Part shown: piece by piece, positions 56,004 to 64,000 of the stretch
Layout: the number at the start of each line of letters is the position of its first letter
How positions within the stretch are numbered: position 1 is the first letter of the stretch
Assembly (NCBI RefSeq): GCF_008692035.1
Contig: NZ_VTFG01000001.1
Location: forward strand, 62,001-126,000
Direction of reading: 5' to 3'
Length of the DNA stretch: 64,000 nt
Origin: Pseudomonas marginalis
Lineage (GTDB): Bacteria > Pseudomonadota > Gammaproteobacteria > Pseudomonadales > Pseudomonadaceae
Translations under genes and position numbers: made by a program
The notes under the pieces: model-generated
The model's input: only the letters and a program-made list of their open reading frames with translations
Databases searched by the model: none
What the model was told of the DNA's origin: nothing

Positions 56004-56720
56004 CTATTTGTGGGTTCCCATCCACTCCAGCGCCGTGCGCCACACGCAGATCCCGAGGAAATACGCGGACATCACCGACCACAACCCAAACGTCCACGGG
56101 TTGGTGTTGGGATAATCCACCACCATCAAGAAGCTGCAGAGCAACCAGATGGTGGTCACTGCGATATTGATCGGCATGAAGCGCTTGACCCGGAACGGGT
56201 GCAGGAACTTCATCGGCGTCACGGTCAGCAGGGCCAGGCCGATCACGGTCAGCAAGGTGACCCAGGCATCCGGCTGGATGATGTATACGCACAAGGCCAC
56301 CACGTTCCAGGCGGCGGGGAAGCCGACGAAGTAGTTGTCCTTGCTCTTCATGTTCACGTTGCAGAAGCAGAACAGCGATGAAACCAGGATCACCGACACC
56401 GTGAACAGGTGGGTAAAGTCCGGCAGGTCGATATAGCGGTAGATAAACAGGGCCGGAATAAACACATAGGTGAGGTAATCGATCACCAGGTCCAGTACCG
56501 AGCCGTCAAAGCTGGGCAATACCGTGCTGACATTCACCCGTCGCGCCAGGGAACCATCCACGCCGTCTACCACCAGGGCCAGGCCCAGCCAGAGCAGGCA
56601 GGCCTTGGGGGAGTTTTCCAGCAGCGCCAGGGTGGCCAGGAAGGCCAATACCACACCGGTGGCGGTAAAGCCGTGGGCGCCCCAGGCTTTGATTCTGGCT
56701 ACATGCAGGGTCGATATCAC
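56004..56720 (-). CDS. pcs: Phosphatidylcholine synthase
   Basis: A 238-residue inner-membrane protein with seven to eight helices. It condenses choline with CDP-diacylglycerol to make phosphatidylcholine. The CDP-alcohol phosphotransferase motif appears as DGVDGSLARR, followed by FDGSVLDLVIDYLTY with the conserved Asp residues, at about residues 52-83. Length fits the bacterial Pcs family. The start is GTG at 56718-56720, with GGAG nine bases upstream. Presence of Pcs depends on an outside choline supply, typical of plant-associated pseudomonads. Confidence 0.92.
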   Translation of the reverse strand: MISTLHVARIKAWGAHGFTATGVVLAFLATLALLENSPKACLLWLGLALVVDGVDGSLARRVNVSTVLPSFDGSVLDLVIDYLTYVFIPALFIYRYIDLPDFTHLFTVSVILVSSLFCFCNVNMKSKDNYFVGFPAAWNVVALCVYIIQPDAWVTLLTVIGLALLTVTPMKFLHPFRVKRFMPINIAVTTIWLLCSFLMVVDYPNTNPWTFGLWSVMSAYFLGICVWRTALEWMGTHK

Positions 56721-56868
56721 GGGCGGTTCTCCAAAAGGTGAAACGGGGCAGCCGACAACGTGACGCTGTCGAGTCTGGCCGGGGAATGCAGGTATCGACC
56801 GGGAAGGGGGTCATAAGGTTCACCGCCCGGCGCATCACATAGCGTAGCAAGCGTAGGACGTTTCGGCA

Positions 56869-57795
56869 TCAGCCCTGGCGAAACACCAGTGCCTTGAGGC
56901 CACTTTGCGTGTCGATATCCGGAAATTCCGGCGGGTTTTCCAGCCGTTCAATAAAGCGCAGGCCCGGTGCTTCGCGGGTGACGCCGTCGATCAGGAAGTC
57001 TTCGCCGAAGGCCGGGTCGTTCATGCACGCCAGGACAGTGCCCTGGGCCGTGAGTAAATCCGGCAGGCGACGCAGTACGCGCTGGTAGTCCTTGGTCAGC
57101 AGGAAGCTGCCTTTCTGGAAGGACGGCGGGTCGATGATCACCAGGTCGTAGGGGCCGCTGTGGGTGACCTTGGCCCAGGATTTGAACAGGTCGTGGCCGA
57201 GGAAGGTGACCTTGCTCAGGTCATGACCGTTCAGGCGGTGGTTATCGCGGCCGCGGCTCAGGGCGCCACGGGCCATGTCCAGGTTCACCACGTGGCTGGC
57301 GCCGCCCTCGATGGCCGCGACCGAGAAGCCGCAGGTGTAGGCAAACAGGTTGAGCACCCGCTGGCCCTTGGCCTGTTCGCGCACCCAGTTGCGGCCGTAG
57401 CGCATGTCGAGGAACAGCCCGCTGTTCTGCTTTTTGCCCAGGTCGATGAGGTAACGCAGGCCGCCTTCGGTGATGGTCAGCTCGTCGATGGCTGCGCCCA
57501 CCAGCCATTCCGTGGTGCTTTGCGGCAGGTAGCGGTGTTGCAGCGCCACGCTGTGGGCGCCGGATTGGCCCCAGTCGAAGTCGATCAACAGCTGTTTCAA
57601 CCCCTCCAGGTGGGGCGCTTCGGGCTCTTTGAACAGCGCGACCAGCACCACGCCTTGCAGCCAGTCCACGGTCAATTGCTCCAGGCCCGGCCAGCAGCGG
57701 CCACGGCCATGGAACAGGCGCCGGGTTTCAGCCGGCGGGTTGGCCAGGGCGGTGAGCAGGTGGGCGTGCAGGGTAGCGAGTGCGTCTGGGTTCAT
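56869..57795 (-). CDS. Class I SAM-dependent methyltransferase (RlmI/RlmK-like)
   Basis: A 308-residue methyltransferase. The SAM-binding motif is VLNLFAYTCGFSVAAIEGGA, then NLDMARGALSRGRDNHRLNG, and the catalytic motif is IIDPPSFQKGSF, similar to rRNA m5C/m2G methyltransferases of the RlmI/RlmKL type. There is no PUA domain at the N-terminus; the first 90 residues (RRLFHGRGRCWPGLEQLTVDW) seem to replace it. The target is probably RNA but unproven. Start placed at 57795. Confidence 0.82.
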   Translation of the reverse strand: MNPDALATLHAHLLTALANPPAETRRLFHGRGRCWPGLEQLTVDWLQGVVLVALFKEPEAPHLEGLKQLLIDFDWGQSGAHSVALQHRYLPQSTTEWLVGAAIDELTITEGGLRYLIDLGKKQNSGLFLDMRYGRNWVREQAKGQRVLNLFAYTCGFSVAAIEGGASHVVNLDMARGALSRGRDNHRLNGHDLSKVTFLGHDLFKSWAKVTHSGPYDLVIIDPPSFQKGSFLLTKDYQRVLRRLPDLLTAQGTVLACMNDPAFGEDFLIDGVTREAPGLRFIERLENPPEFPDIDTQSGLKALVFRQG

Positions 57796-57985
57796 CGTTG
57801 AGCGTCGGTCATTGAGCGGGCGGCATTTTAAACACACTGGTGAGGTTTCGGGTTGTTTGAGCACAACGTGCTGGGAAAAAGCCCATAGGCAGTGATTCAT
57901 GCTCAAAATTCTGCAAGCTGCGCCTGATAACAGGCAAAAAATCCTCAGGCACCGACATAAACTGGAAAAAAACCCGGAGGTGCCC

Positions 57986-60664
57986 ATGAACGGTTTCGCG
58001 AGTGCAGTGAATCACACAGCCCTGGATCAACCAGAGCTCGACGAATGGCGTGACGCGCTGGCGTCGCTGGTAGCCAATGCCGGCCCTGAGCGCGCACGCC
58101 AGATCCTCGACCTGCTGGCCCGCGCTGCCAGCGCTGCGCACATCGACTGGAAACCCCGCCACGGCACGCCCTACATCAATAGCATCAGCGTCGAGCAGCA
58201 ACCGGCGTTTCCCGGCGACCTGGCCACCGAAGAGCGCCTGGCCTCGCTGGTACGCTGGAACGCCCTGGCCATGGTGGTGCGGGCCAACCAGGCCTATGGC
58301 GAGCTCGGTGGCCACATTGCCAGTTACGCCAGTGCGGCGGATTTGTTCGAGGTGGGTTTCAATCACTTTTTCCGCGCCCGCAATCACGACTTTGGCGGCG
58401 ACCTGGTGTTCTACCAGCCGCATTCGGCCCCCGGCATTTATGCGCGCGCCTTCCTTGAAGGGCGCTTGAACGCGGACGACCTGGCCCACTATCGCCAGGA
58501 ACTCGGTGGCGCCAAGGCCGGGGCGCGTGGGCTGTGCAGCTACCCGCACCCGTGGTTGATGCCGGACTTCTGGCAGTTCCCCACCGGTTCCATGGGCATT
58601 GGCCCCATCAGTTCGATTTTCCAGGCGCGCTTCATGCGCTATCTGCAGCATCGCGGCTTGCAGGACACCGCCGAGCGCCATGTGTGGGGTGTCTTCGGCG
58701 ACGGCGAGATGGACGAGCCGGAAAGCATGTCGGCCCTGACCCTGGCCGCGCGCGAAGGCCTCGACAACCTGACCTGGGTGGTCAACTGCAACCTGCAACG
58801 CCTCGACGGCCCGGTGCGTGGCAACGGGCGGATCATCGACGAGCTGGAGGCATTGTTCGCGGGGGCGGGCTGGAACGTGATCAAGTTGGTCTGGGGTTCG
58901 GACTGGGACCCCTTGCTCGCCAAGGACGCCGACGGCTCCCTGGTCAACACGTTGTCGAGCACCGTGGACGGCCAATTCCAGACCTTCGCCGCCAAGGACG
59001 GGGCCTACAACCGCGAACACTTCTTCGGCCAGAGCGCGGCGCTGGCCAGCCTGGTCGAGGGCATGAGCGATGAGCAGATCGACCGGCTCAAGCGTGGCGG
59101 CCACGACATGGTCAAGATCCATGCCGCCTATCACGCAGCGCGCCGGGTCAAGGGCAAGCCCACGGTGATCCTGGCCCAGACCAAAAAGGGTTTCGGCATG
59201 GGCGAGGCCGGGCAGGGCAAGATGACCACTCACCAGCAGAAGAAGCTCGATCGCGAGGCGCTGCTCGCGTTCCGCAACCGCTTCCAGTTGCCGCTGAGCG
59301 ATGAACAGGCCGAGTCGCTGAGCTTCTTCAAGCCTGCGGATGACAGCCTCGAATTGCGCTACCTGCATCAGCGGCGCACGGCCCTGGGCGGCTACGTGCC
59401 CAGCCGTAGCAAGGCCGCAGCACCGGTGAACGTCCCGCCCGTGAGCGGTTACGCCGGTTTCGCCACGGCGGCCGACGGCAAGGAAATGTCCACCACCATG
59501 GCCTTCGTGCGCATGCTGACCAACCTGCTCAAGGACAAGGCGCTCGGGCCGCGCATCGTGCCCATCGTGGCGGATGAGGCGCGTACTTTCGGCATGGCCA
59601 ACCTGTTCAAGCAGATCGGCATCTATTCCAGCGTCGGCCAGCGCTATGAGCCGGAAGACATTGGTTCGATCCTCAGCTACCGCGAAGCCACCGACGGGCA
59701 GATTCTTGAAGAAGGCATCAGCGAGGCCAGTGCCATCAGTTCCTGGGTCGCGGCGGCCACCAGCTATTCGGTGCATGGCCTGCGCATGCTGCCGTTCTAC
59801 ATCTATTACTCGATGTTCGGCTTCCAGCGCGTCGGCGACCTGATCTGGGCCGCCGCCGACCAGCGCGCCCGTGGCTTCCTGCTCGGTGCCACGGCCGGGC
59901 GGACCACACTCGGCGGTGAGGGCTTGCAGCACCAGGACGGCAGCAGCCATCTCACCGCCGCCACCGTGCCCAACTGCCGCGCCTACGATCCGGCGTTTGC
60001 CGGGGAATTTGCGGTGATCCTCGACCACGGCATGCGCCAGATGCTGGAACAGGATGTGGACGAGTTCTACTACGTGACCCTGATGAACGAAAACTACCCG
60101 CAGCCAAGCCTGCCCGCAGGCGTGGAGGCGGCGGTCATCAAGGGCCTGTATCGCCTGGAAGGCGCCGCTGACGCCCGGGTACGCCTGCTCGGTTCGGGCA
60201 CCTTGCTGCGTGAAGCCCAGGCCGCCGCGCGGTTACTGGCTGAGGATTGGCTCGTGGCGAGCGAGGTGTACAGCGTGACCAGTTTCAGCGAACTGGCACG
60301 GGAGGCGCGGGAAGTGGAGCGCTGGAACCGCTTGCATCCGCAGGCCGGCAAGCGCGTCAGTCACCTGAATGACTGCTTGCCGGCAGGTGCGCCAGTGGTT
60401 GCCGTGTCCGACTACGTACGCGCAGTACCGCAGATGATTGCGTCCTATCTGGACTCCAGCTACACCGTGCTCGGCACCGACGGGTTTGGTCGCAGTGATA
60501 CACGGGCGGCGCTGCGGGATTTCTTTGAGGTGGATCGGCATCACATCGTGCTGGCGGCGCTTACCGCGTTGGTGGAGCAGGGCAGTCTTGAGCGGCACGT
60601 GTGCCAGCAGGCGATTGAGCGGTATGGCTTGCAGGTGGATCGCGCAGCTTCCTGGACCTGCTGA
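57986..60664 (+). CDS. aceE: Pyruvate dehydrogenase E1 (homodimeric type), stand-alone copy
   Basis: An 892-residue thiamine-diphosphate enzyme of the AceE family, slightly longer than E. coli AceE. The ThDP motif is GDGEMDEPES through NCNLQRLDGPVRGN, preceded by FFRARNHDFGGDLVFYQPHSAPG where E. coli has QGHISPG; the active-site His is kept but Gly is replaced by Pro. The later His of the THQQKK segment is also present. No aceF (E2) or lpd gene is next to it, so it is an orphan E1. It could use the cellular E2, or act on another 2-oxo acid. GGAGGTG precedes the ATG at 57986. Confidence 0.9.
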   Translation: MNGFASAVNHTALDQPELDEWRDALASLVANAGPERARQILDLLARAASAAHIDWKPRHGTPYINSISVEQQPAFPGDLATEERLASLVRWNALAMVVRANQAYGELGGHIASYASAADLFEVGFNHFFRARNHDFGGDLVFYQPHSAPGIYARAFLEGRLNADDLAHYRQELGGAKAGARGLCSYPHPWLMPDFWQFPTGSMGIGPISSIFQARFMRYLQHRGLQDTAERHVWGVFGDGEMDEPESMSALTLAAREGLDNLTWVVNCNLQRLDGPVRGNGRIIDELEALFAGAGWNVIKLVWGSDWDPLLAKDADGSLVNTLSSTVDGQFQTFAAKDGAYNREHFFGQSAALASLVEGMSDEQIDRLKRGGHDMVKIHAAYHAARRVKGKPTVILAQTKKGFGMGEAGQGKMTTHQQKKLDREALLAFRNRFQLPLSDEQAESLSFFKPADDSLELRYLHQRRTALGGYVPSRSKAAAPVNVPPVSGYAGFATAADGKEMSTTMAFVRMLTNLLKDKALGPRIVPIVADEARTFGMANLFKQIGIYSSVGQRYEPEDIGSILSYREATDGQILEEGISEASAISSWVAAATSYSVHGLRMLPFYIYYSMFGFQRVGDLIWAAADQRARGFLLGATAGRTTLGGEGLQHQDGSSHLTAATVPNCRAYDPAFAGEFAVILDHGMRQMLEQDVDEFYYVTLMNENYPQPSLPAGVEAAVIKGLYRLEGAADARVRLLGSGTLLREAQAAARLLAEDWLVASEVYSVTSFSELAREAREVERWNRLHPQAGKRVSHLNDCLPAGAPVVAVSDYVRAVPQMIASYLDSSYTVLGTDGFGRSDTRAALRDFFEVDRHHIVLAALTALVEQGSLERHVCQQAIERYGLQVDRAASWTC

Positions 60665-60688
60665 TTCCCTCGGCAGCTGCTACGACGG

Positions 60689-61177
60689 TCACATGCTGCT
60701 GGCGATGAGAGGCTGACCGAACACTTCGCGTATAAACCCCGGGGCGATATACCGCTCGTAATGCGCCTCGGACAGCAGGAAAAACTCCCGGTCAATGGCA
60801 TCGCGCAAATCCGCCAGGCTGCGTTCGCGAAACTCCGGCAACAACGCCAAGCCATAGGCGTCCAGCCTGGAAATCACCCGCGCGCCCCGGGCAATCAGCT
60901 GGTACGCCCAGCAATACGGCGACTGGTGCGGCATAAAGCGAATCTTGCGGTCTTCCAGTTGTTGGCGCAGGCGCTGGGGGTCGAACACTTCCAGCTTGCT
61001 GGCCATCACCTGCACCAGCAATTGCTCAAGGCGCAGCCATACCGCCTGCTTTTCCTCGGCGTTGTAGCCATTCCACTGGATCACTTCATGGTGATAACGC
61101 TTGCAGCCCCGGCAGACCAGGTCGCCGTAAACGGTGGAGCACAGGCCGACGCAGGGGGTCTTGATGGTGTGAGGCAT
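60689..61177 (-). CDS. DUF1289 protein
   Basis: A 162-residue protein. Residues 1-50 form a DUF1289 domain, with KTPCVGLCSTVYGDLVCRGCKRYHHEVIQW; the four cysteines suggest metal or iron-sulphur binding. The C-terminal two-thirds is helical and specific to pseudomonads. No function is known. The ATG at 61177 has AAAGG upstream, so the in-frame extension to 61267 is rejected. It is convergent with the aceE-like gene, 24 bp apart. Confidence 0.8.
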   Translation of the reverse strand: MPHTIKTPCVGLCSTVYGDLVCRGCKRYHHEVIQWNGYNAEEKQAVWLRLEQLLVQVMASKLEVFDPQRLRQQLEDRKIRFMPHQSPYCWAYQLIARGARVISRLDAYGLALLPEFRERSLADLRDAIDREFFLLSEAHYERYIAPGFIREVFGQPLIASSM

Positions 61178-61272
61178 TTTCAAGCCTTTGAAGAAAGTGT
61201 AAGCGGGTTTTGTCGGTGTTTCTTTATTGCCAGGTGGACAACGATGCCCCCAGTCCACTGAGAGCACCCAGC

Positions 61273-61671
61273 ATGAAAAACCCGATCAACGCTTCAGGTT
61301 ATTGGCTAAGCGCCCTGATGGTTGCTGCCCTTGCCGGATGTACCAGCCCACCCCGTGAAAGAGTCACTGCCATGCACAAACCCCTGGTTTCCCTCGCCGT
61401 ACTCAAGGCCAAACCCGGCAAGCAACAGGCCCTTAAAGCAGGCTTGTTGAACCTGATCGAGCCGACGCGCACCGAACCAGGCAACCTTGACTATGTGTTG
61501 TTCGAGCAGCGGGACGAACCCGGTACGTTCTACATGCGTGAGGCGTTCAAGGACCAGGCGGCACTCGATGCGCATTTTGCGACGCCATACTTCCAGCGCT
61601 TCGCCGCAGCGGCGGATGACTGGCTCGATGAGCCTTTGCAGTTGATCTTTCTGGAGCAGGTCTCGGACTGA
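61273..61671 (+). CDS. Lipoprotein with antibiotic-biosynthesis-monooxygenase (ABM) domain
   Basis: A 132-residue protein. The first 23 residues form a lipoprotein signal (MKNPINASGYWLSALMV, then AALAGC with Cys23 as the lipid site). The rest is a ferredoxin-like ABM domain: PLVSLAVLKAKPGKQQALKAGLL, EPGNLDYVLFEQRDEPGTFYMREAFKDQAALDAH and PYFQRF. ABM enzymes are usually cytosolic quinol or polyketide oxidases or haem-degrading proteins, so an exported lipidated form is unusual. Alternatively translation begins at Met34 (MHKPLVSLAV), giving a cytosolic form. No cofactor residues are evident. Confidence 0.75.
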   Translation: MKNPINASGYWLSALMVAALAGCTSPPRERVTAMHKPLVSLAVLKAKPGKQQALKAGLLNLIEPTRTEPGNLDYVLFEQRDEPGTFYMREAFKDQAALDAHFATPYFQRFAAAADDWLDEPLQLIFLEQVSD

Positions 61672-61718
61672 ACCCCGCCCATGGACCGTGATGCTACGGT
61701 CCATGGGGCTGCGGGGTT
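61671..61718. terminator. Large bidirectional stem-loop between ABM gene and nrdB
   Basis: CCATGGACCGT (61679-61689) pairs perfectly with ACGGTCCATGG (61696-61706), and outside it AACCCCGC pairs with GCGGGGTT (61711-61718) with a 4-nt bulge. It fills the space between convergent stop codons. There is no T-run, so termination would rely on stem stability. Confidence 0.65.
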
Positions 61719-62967
61719 AATCCCAGCTTAATGCGCCGCCGGTCTGATACTCAATAACCCGAGTCTCAAAGAAATTCTTCTCTTTCTTCAAGTCCATGAT
61801 CTCGCTCATCCATGGGAACGGGTTGGTCGTCCCCGGATACTCTTCCTTCAAGCCGATCTGCGACAGGCGGCGGTTAGCGATGAACTTGAGGTAATCCTCC
61901 ATCATCGCCGCATTCATCCCCAGCACGCCACGCGGCATGGTATCCCGCGCATATTCAATCTCCAGCTGAGTCCCCTGCAGGATCATCTGGGTCGCTTCTT
62001 CCTTCATCTCGGCATCCCACAAGTGCGGGTTTTCGATCTTGATCTGGTTGATCACATCGATACCGAAGTTCAGGTGCATCGACTCATCGCGCAGGATGTA
62101 CTGGAACTGCTCGGCCACGCCGGTCATTTTGTTGCGGCGGCCCATGGACAGGATCTGGGTGAAGCCGCAGTAGAAGAAGATGCCTTCCAGCACGCAGTAG
62201 TAGGCGACCAGGTTGCGCAGCAGTTCCTTGTCGGTGTCGACGGTGCCGGTTTCGAACTTCGGATCGGAGATCGAACGGGTGTATTTCAGGCCCCAGGCTG
62301 CCTTCTTAGCCACCGATGGAATCTCGTGGTACATGTTGAAGATCTCGCCTTCATCCATGGCCAACGATTCGATGCAGTACTGGTAGGCGTGGGTGTGGAT
62401 CGCTTCTTCGAAGGCCTGGCGCAGGATGTACTGGCGGCACTCCGGGTTGGTGATCAGGCGGTACACGGCCAGGACCAGGTTATTCGCGACCAACGAATCC
62501 GCAGTGGAGAAGAAGCCGAGGTTGCGCATGACGATGCGGCGTTCGTCGTCGGTCAGGCCTTCGGGGTTTTTCCACAGGGCGATGTCGGCGGTCATGTTGA
62601 CCTCCTGCGGCATCCAGTGGTTGGCGCAGCCGTCGAGGTACTTTTGCCAGGCCCAGTCGTACTTGAAGGGCACGAGTTGGTTGAGGTCGGCGCGGCAGTT
62701 GATCATGCGCTTTTCGTCAACGGCGACGCGGGCGGAGGCGCCTTCGAGTTCGGCAAGGCCTTCGGCGACGTCGAGTTTGTCCAGGGCAGCCTTGGCGCGC
62801 ACGATGGCGGCGGAGTCACTGGCGGTGACGGCGCGGGCTTCGATGGCGGCAGCGGCGCCGGCACCGTCGAGGCGGTCCATGTTGGCTTCGCTGGCATGGC
62901 CGGCGTTGGCGCCCTTGATCACGGCTGCACCGGTGTCCTCGTTGTCGACTTCATCCCAACTCAGCAT
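61717..62967 (-). CDS. nrdB: Ribonucleotide reductase class Ia, beta subunit
   Basis: A 416-residue diiron-tyrosyl radical subunit. The radical-site segment [15 protein letters not shown] supplies Glu, His and the Tyr in the same spacing as E. coli Glu115, His118 and Tyr122. [15 protein letters not shown] gives the first Asp ligand, and [14 protein letters not shown] gives the later His ligand. The N-terminus up to residue 85 is Ala-rich and variable. AGGGAG lies upstream of the ATG at 62967. nrdA is not upstream, as it usually is; instead nrdB has its own promoter with two NrdR boxes. Confidence 0.95.
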   Translation of the reverse strand: MLSWDEVDNEDTGAAVIKGANAGHASEANMDRLDGAGAAAAIEARAVTASDSAAIVRAKAALDKLDVAEGLAELEGASARVAVDEKRMINCRADLNQLVPFKYDWAWQKYLDGCANHWMPQEVNMTADIALWKNPEGLTDDERRIVMRNLGFFSTADSLVANNLVLAVYRLITNPECRQYILRQAFEEAIHTHAYQYCIESLAMDEGEIFNMYHEIPSVAKKAAWGLKYTRSISDPKFETGTVDTDKELLRNLVAYYCVLEGIFFYCGFTQILSMGRRNKMTGVAEQFQYILRDESMHLNFGIDVINQIKIENPHLWDAEMKEEATQMILQGTQLEIEYARDTMPRGVLGMNAAMMEDYLKFIANRRLSQIGLKEEYPGTTNPFPWMSEIMDLKKEKNFFETRVIEYQTGGALSWD

Positions 62968-63044
62968 TGAAATACTCCCTTCTGTTCTGGTTTGACGGCA
63001 TGTGAACCCGTCCAAAAAAATCTGATTTGCAGGCTGTCAGGCAT
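62961..63044 (-). CDS. Possible upstream ORF overlapping the nrdB start
   Basis: A 27-codon frame ([10 protein letters not shown]...) starts at 63044 and stops with a TGA that overlaps the nrdB start codon (ATGCTGA). Its ATG sits in the same 13-base context, GCATTGAAATACT on the plus strand, as the nrdB ATG. It lacks a proper Shine-Dalgarno sequence. It may be a chance frame. Confidence 0.25.
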   Translation of the reverse strand: MPDSLQIRFFWTGSHAVKPEQKGVFQC

Positions 63045-63086
63045 TGAAATACTGCGCAGAGTGTGGTCGGTGATTACCGATACTGC

Positions 63087-63102
63087 ACACTATGTAGTGG
63101 TC
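63087..63102. promoter_or_regulatory. NrdR box 1 upstream of nrdB
   Basis: ACACTATGTAGTGGTC fits the NrdR consensus ACACWATATWTTGTGT in its core palindrome, with a weaker right flank. It is 32 bp from box 2, about three helical turns, as known for paired NrdR sites. Confidence 0.7.
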
Positions 63103-63118
63103 TGTTCTGTTTGTGGGC

Positions 63119-63134
63119 ACACTATATGGTGTGT
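63119..63134. promoter_or_regulatory. NrdR box 2 upstream of nrdB
   Basis: ACACTATATGGTGTGT closely matches the NrdR palindrome. NrdR represses ribonucleotide reductase genes when dATP is high. Both boxes lie 120-170 bp upstream of nrdB, in the gap shared with the divergent GNAT gene. Confidence 0.8.
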
Positions 63135-63238
63135 GGGGGGCATGGTCAACGCACAAGATGTGCGGTCCTGGGTCGCTCCCCGGCGCTCATTCGGCTATAA
63201 AGCGTGGGTTCATTGGCCTCGCTCGGAATCTCAAGGGA

Positions 63239-63709
63239 ATGAAAAAACTGCTGATCCGCCCAGCCATCCAGGACGACGCTGAAAGCCTCTTCCTGGTGCA
63301 TAGACACTCTGTCGAACACCTGTGCAAGGCCGACTATGGCACCGAACAGATTGCCATGTGGCTGGACGGACGCTCGCCCGACACGTACCGCGAAGCCATC
63401 GCTGCCGGCAACCTTTGGCTGGCGTACACCGACACTGTGCAAGGTTTCGTCGAGGTGGACGGGCATGAGGTCAGCAAGCTGTTCATTCGTGGGGATGCGG
63501 CCGGGCAGGGCGTCGGCGCCCGTCTGCTGACCAAAGCGCTGCTGCTTATCGAGGCTGCCGGCCATAGGTGCGCCTACCTCGAAGCCACCCTTACCGCCGA
63601 AAAATTCTATGCCGCGTTCGGTTTTCGCAAGATTGGCGAAGGCACCTTCAGCCGTGGCAACAGTGCGATTTCAATCGAGATCATCAAGATGGAACGCGCC
63701 TTCCAGTAG
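63239..63709 (+). CDS. GNAT-family N-acetyltransferase
   Basis: A 156-residue acetyltransferase: KKLLIRPAIQDDAESLFLVHRHSVEHLC at the N-terminus, the core strand GFVEVDGHEVSKLFIRGDAAGQGVGARLLTKAL including the acetyl-CoA loop (GQGVGARL), and the C-terminal AEKFYAAFGFRKIGEGTF. The substrate is unknown. The ATG at 63239 directly follows AAGGGA, closer than ideal, so the start is uncertain. It is divergent from nrdB across the NrdR-box region. Confidence 0.8.
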   Translation: MKKLLIRPAIQDDAESLFLVHRHSVEHLCKADYGTEQIAMWLDGRSPDTYREAIAAGNLWLAYTDTVQGFVEVDGHEVSKLFIRGDAAGQGVGARLLTKALLLIEAAGHRCAYLEATLTAEKFYAAFGFRKIGEGTFSRGNSAISIEIIKMERAFQ

Positions 63710-63799
63710 TGGCCGGCGTGGGCTGTGGGGCCGACCCCGACGGCTCGGTAACACAGAAGCTCACCGGCGCACGGCCGTCGGGAGTAAACCCGTCTCATG

Positions 63800-64000
63800 T
63801 TAGGGGGGCGGGGGAGCCCCATCGGATGCAGCCTGCAACAGCGCCGCAAACACCTGCTGCACCCGTGGCTCATCACTGTGGGCCACATTGAAGCGCATCG
63901 AGTCGCGGTGCGCCGGGTCATTACCGAACAACGCACCCGGCGCCAGCACCATGCCTTGTTTCAACGCATCCTGGGCCAGTTGCTCGCCGCTTACCCCAGG
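63800..64000 (-). CDS. MocR-type regulator or PLP aminotransferase, C-terminal end (partial)
   Basis: The last 66 codons of a minus-strand gene whose 5' part lies outside the window. LKQGMVLAPGALFGNDPAHRDSMRFNVAHSDEPRV is the final subdomain of fold-type I aminotransferase domains found in MocR regulators (compare APGPIFSATQRFRNCIRLN in the MocR gene at 29087). The stop is the TAA at 63802-63800. Whether a GntR helix-turn-helix is present cannot be seen. Confidence 0.75.
   Translation of the reverse strand, partial: PGVSGEQLAQDALKQGMVLAPGALFGNDPAHRDSMRFNVAHSDEPRVQQVFAALLQAASDGAPPPP

Noticed and set aside
57809..60028. 739-codon minus-strand open frame
   Set aside because: Antisense to the aceE-like gene, which has clear ThDP motifs.

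Overview
The window is a 64-kb stretch of chromosome from a Pseudomonas of the P. fluorescens group. This rests on high GC content, the mannitol/arabitol operon order mtlEFGKDYZ with mtlR upstream, dispersed REP palindromes of the GTGGGAGGGGGCTTGCCCCC type, a MuxABC-OpmB-type RND pump, and Pseudomonas-restricted families such as DUF1652, DUF2790 and DUF3203. No rRNA, tRNA, prophage, transposase or CRISPR array was seen. Coding density is high and most of the region is ordinary core or accessory chromosome.

Layout. 1-3.7 kb: end of a RimK-like ligase, a second methionine aminopeptidase coupled to a ParD-like protein with its own palindromic operator, and a threonine dehydratase behind what looks like a complete isoleucine attenuator. 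3.7-13.2 kb: polyol catabolism on the minus strand (mtlR, then mtlE-F-G-K-D-Y-Z), broken by REP elements. 13.3-15.3 kb: a glycosyltransferase and thiol peroxidase. 15.4-24.4 kb: four-gene RND efflux operon joined by 4-nt overlaps. 24.4-25.8 kb: an overlapping pair of unknown genes, one with a hydrophobic hairpin and one a small membrane protein. 26-32.4 kb: an MHYT-GGDEF-EAL protein, a short-chain dehydrogenase, a MocR regulator, a stand-alone CcoG with a near-consensus ANR box, and a DUF3203 protein. 32.5-34.1 kb: MgtC-like protein, a secreted-effector-like orphan and a proline-rich peptide. 34.3-42 kb: the alpha-glucan/trehalose module glgE, treS-maltokinase fusion and glgB. 42-51.4 kb: signalling and regulation (diguanylate cyclase, hybrid kinase, CAP protein, MFS/LysR pair, GNAT, a complex REPIN, TetR/NAD(P)H oxidoreductase pair). 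51.4-61.7 kb: a second EPSP synthase, UPF0149 protein, dienoyl-CoA isomerase, NudC, TSUP permease, phosphatidylcholine synthase, methyltransferase, orphan pyruvate dehydrogenase E1, DUF1289 protein and a lipoprotein monooxygenase. 61.7-64 kb: nrdB with a NrdR-boxed promoter, a GNAT protein and the end of a MocR-type gene.

How the parts work together. The mtl genes import polyols by ABC transporter, oxidise mannitol to fructose or arabitol to xylulose, and phosphorylate the products. GlgE, TreS-Mak and GlgB interconvert trehalose, maltose, maltose-1-phosphate and branched alpha-glucan, a desiccation and osmotic-stress store. The best candidates for undescribed biology are the isoleucine attenuator before the threonine dehydratase (1645-1790), the toxin/immunity-like pair (24431-25814), the ParD-like/MAP unit (623-1616), the tandem-repeat-flanked REPIN (49422-49694), and the secreted-effector-like protein (33023-33715). 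All assignments come from reading the sequence and from recalled family features; no database search was run.
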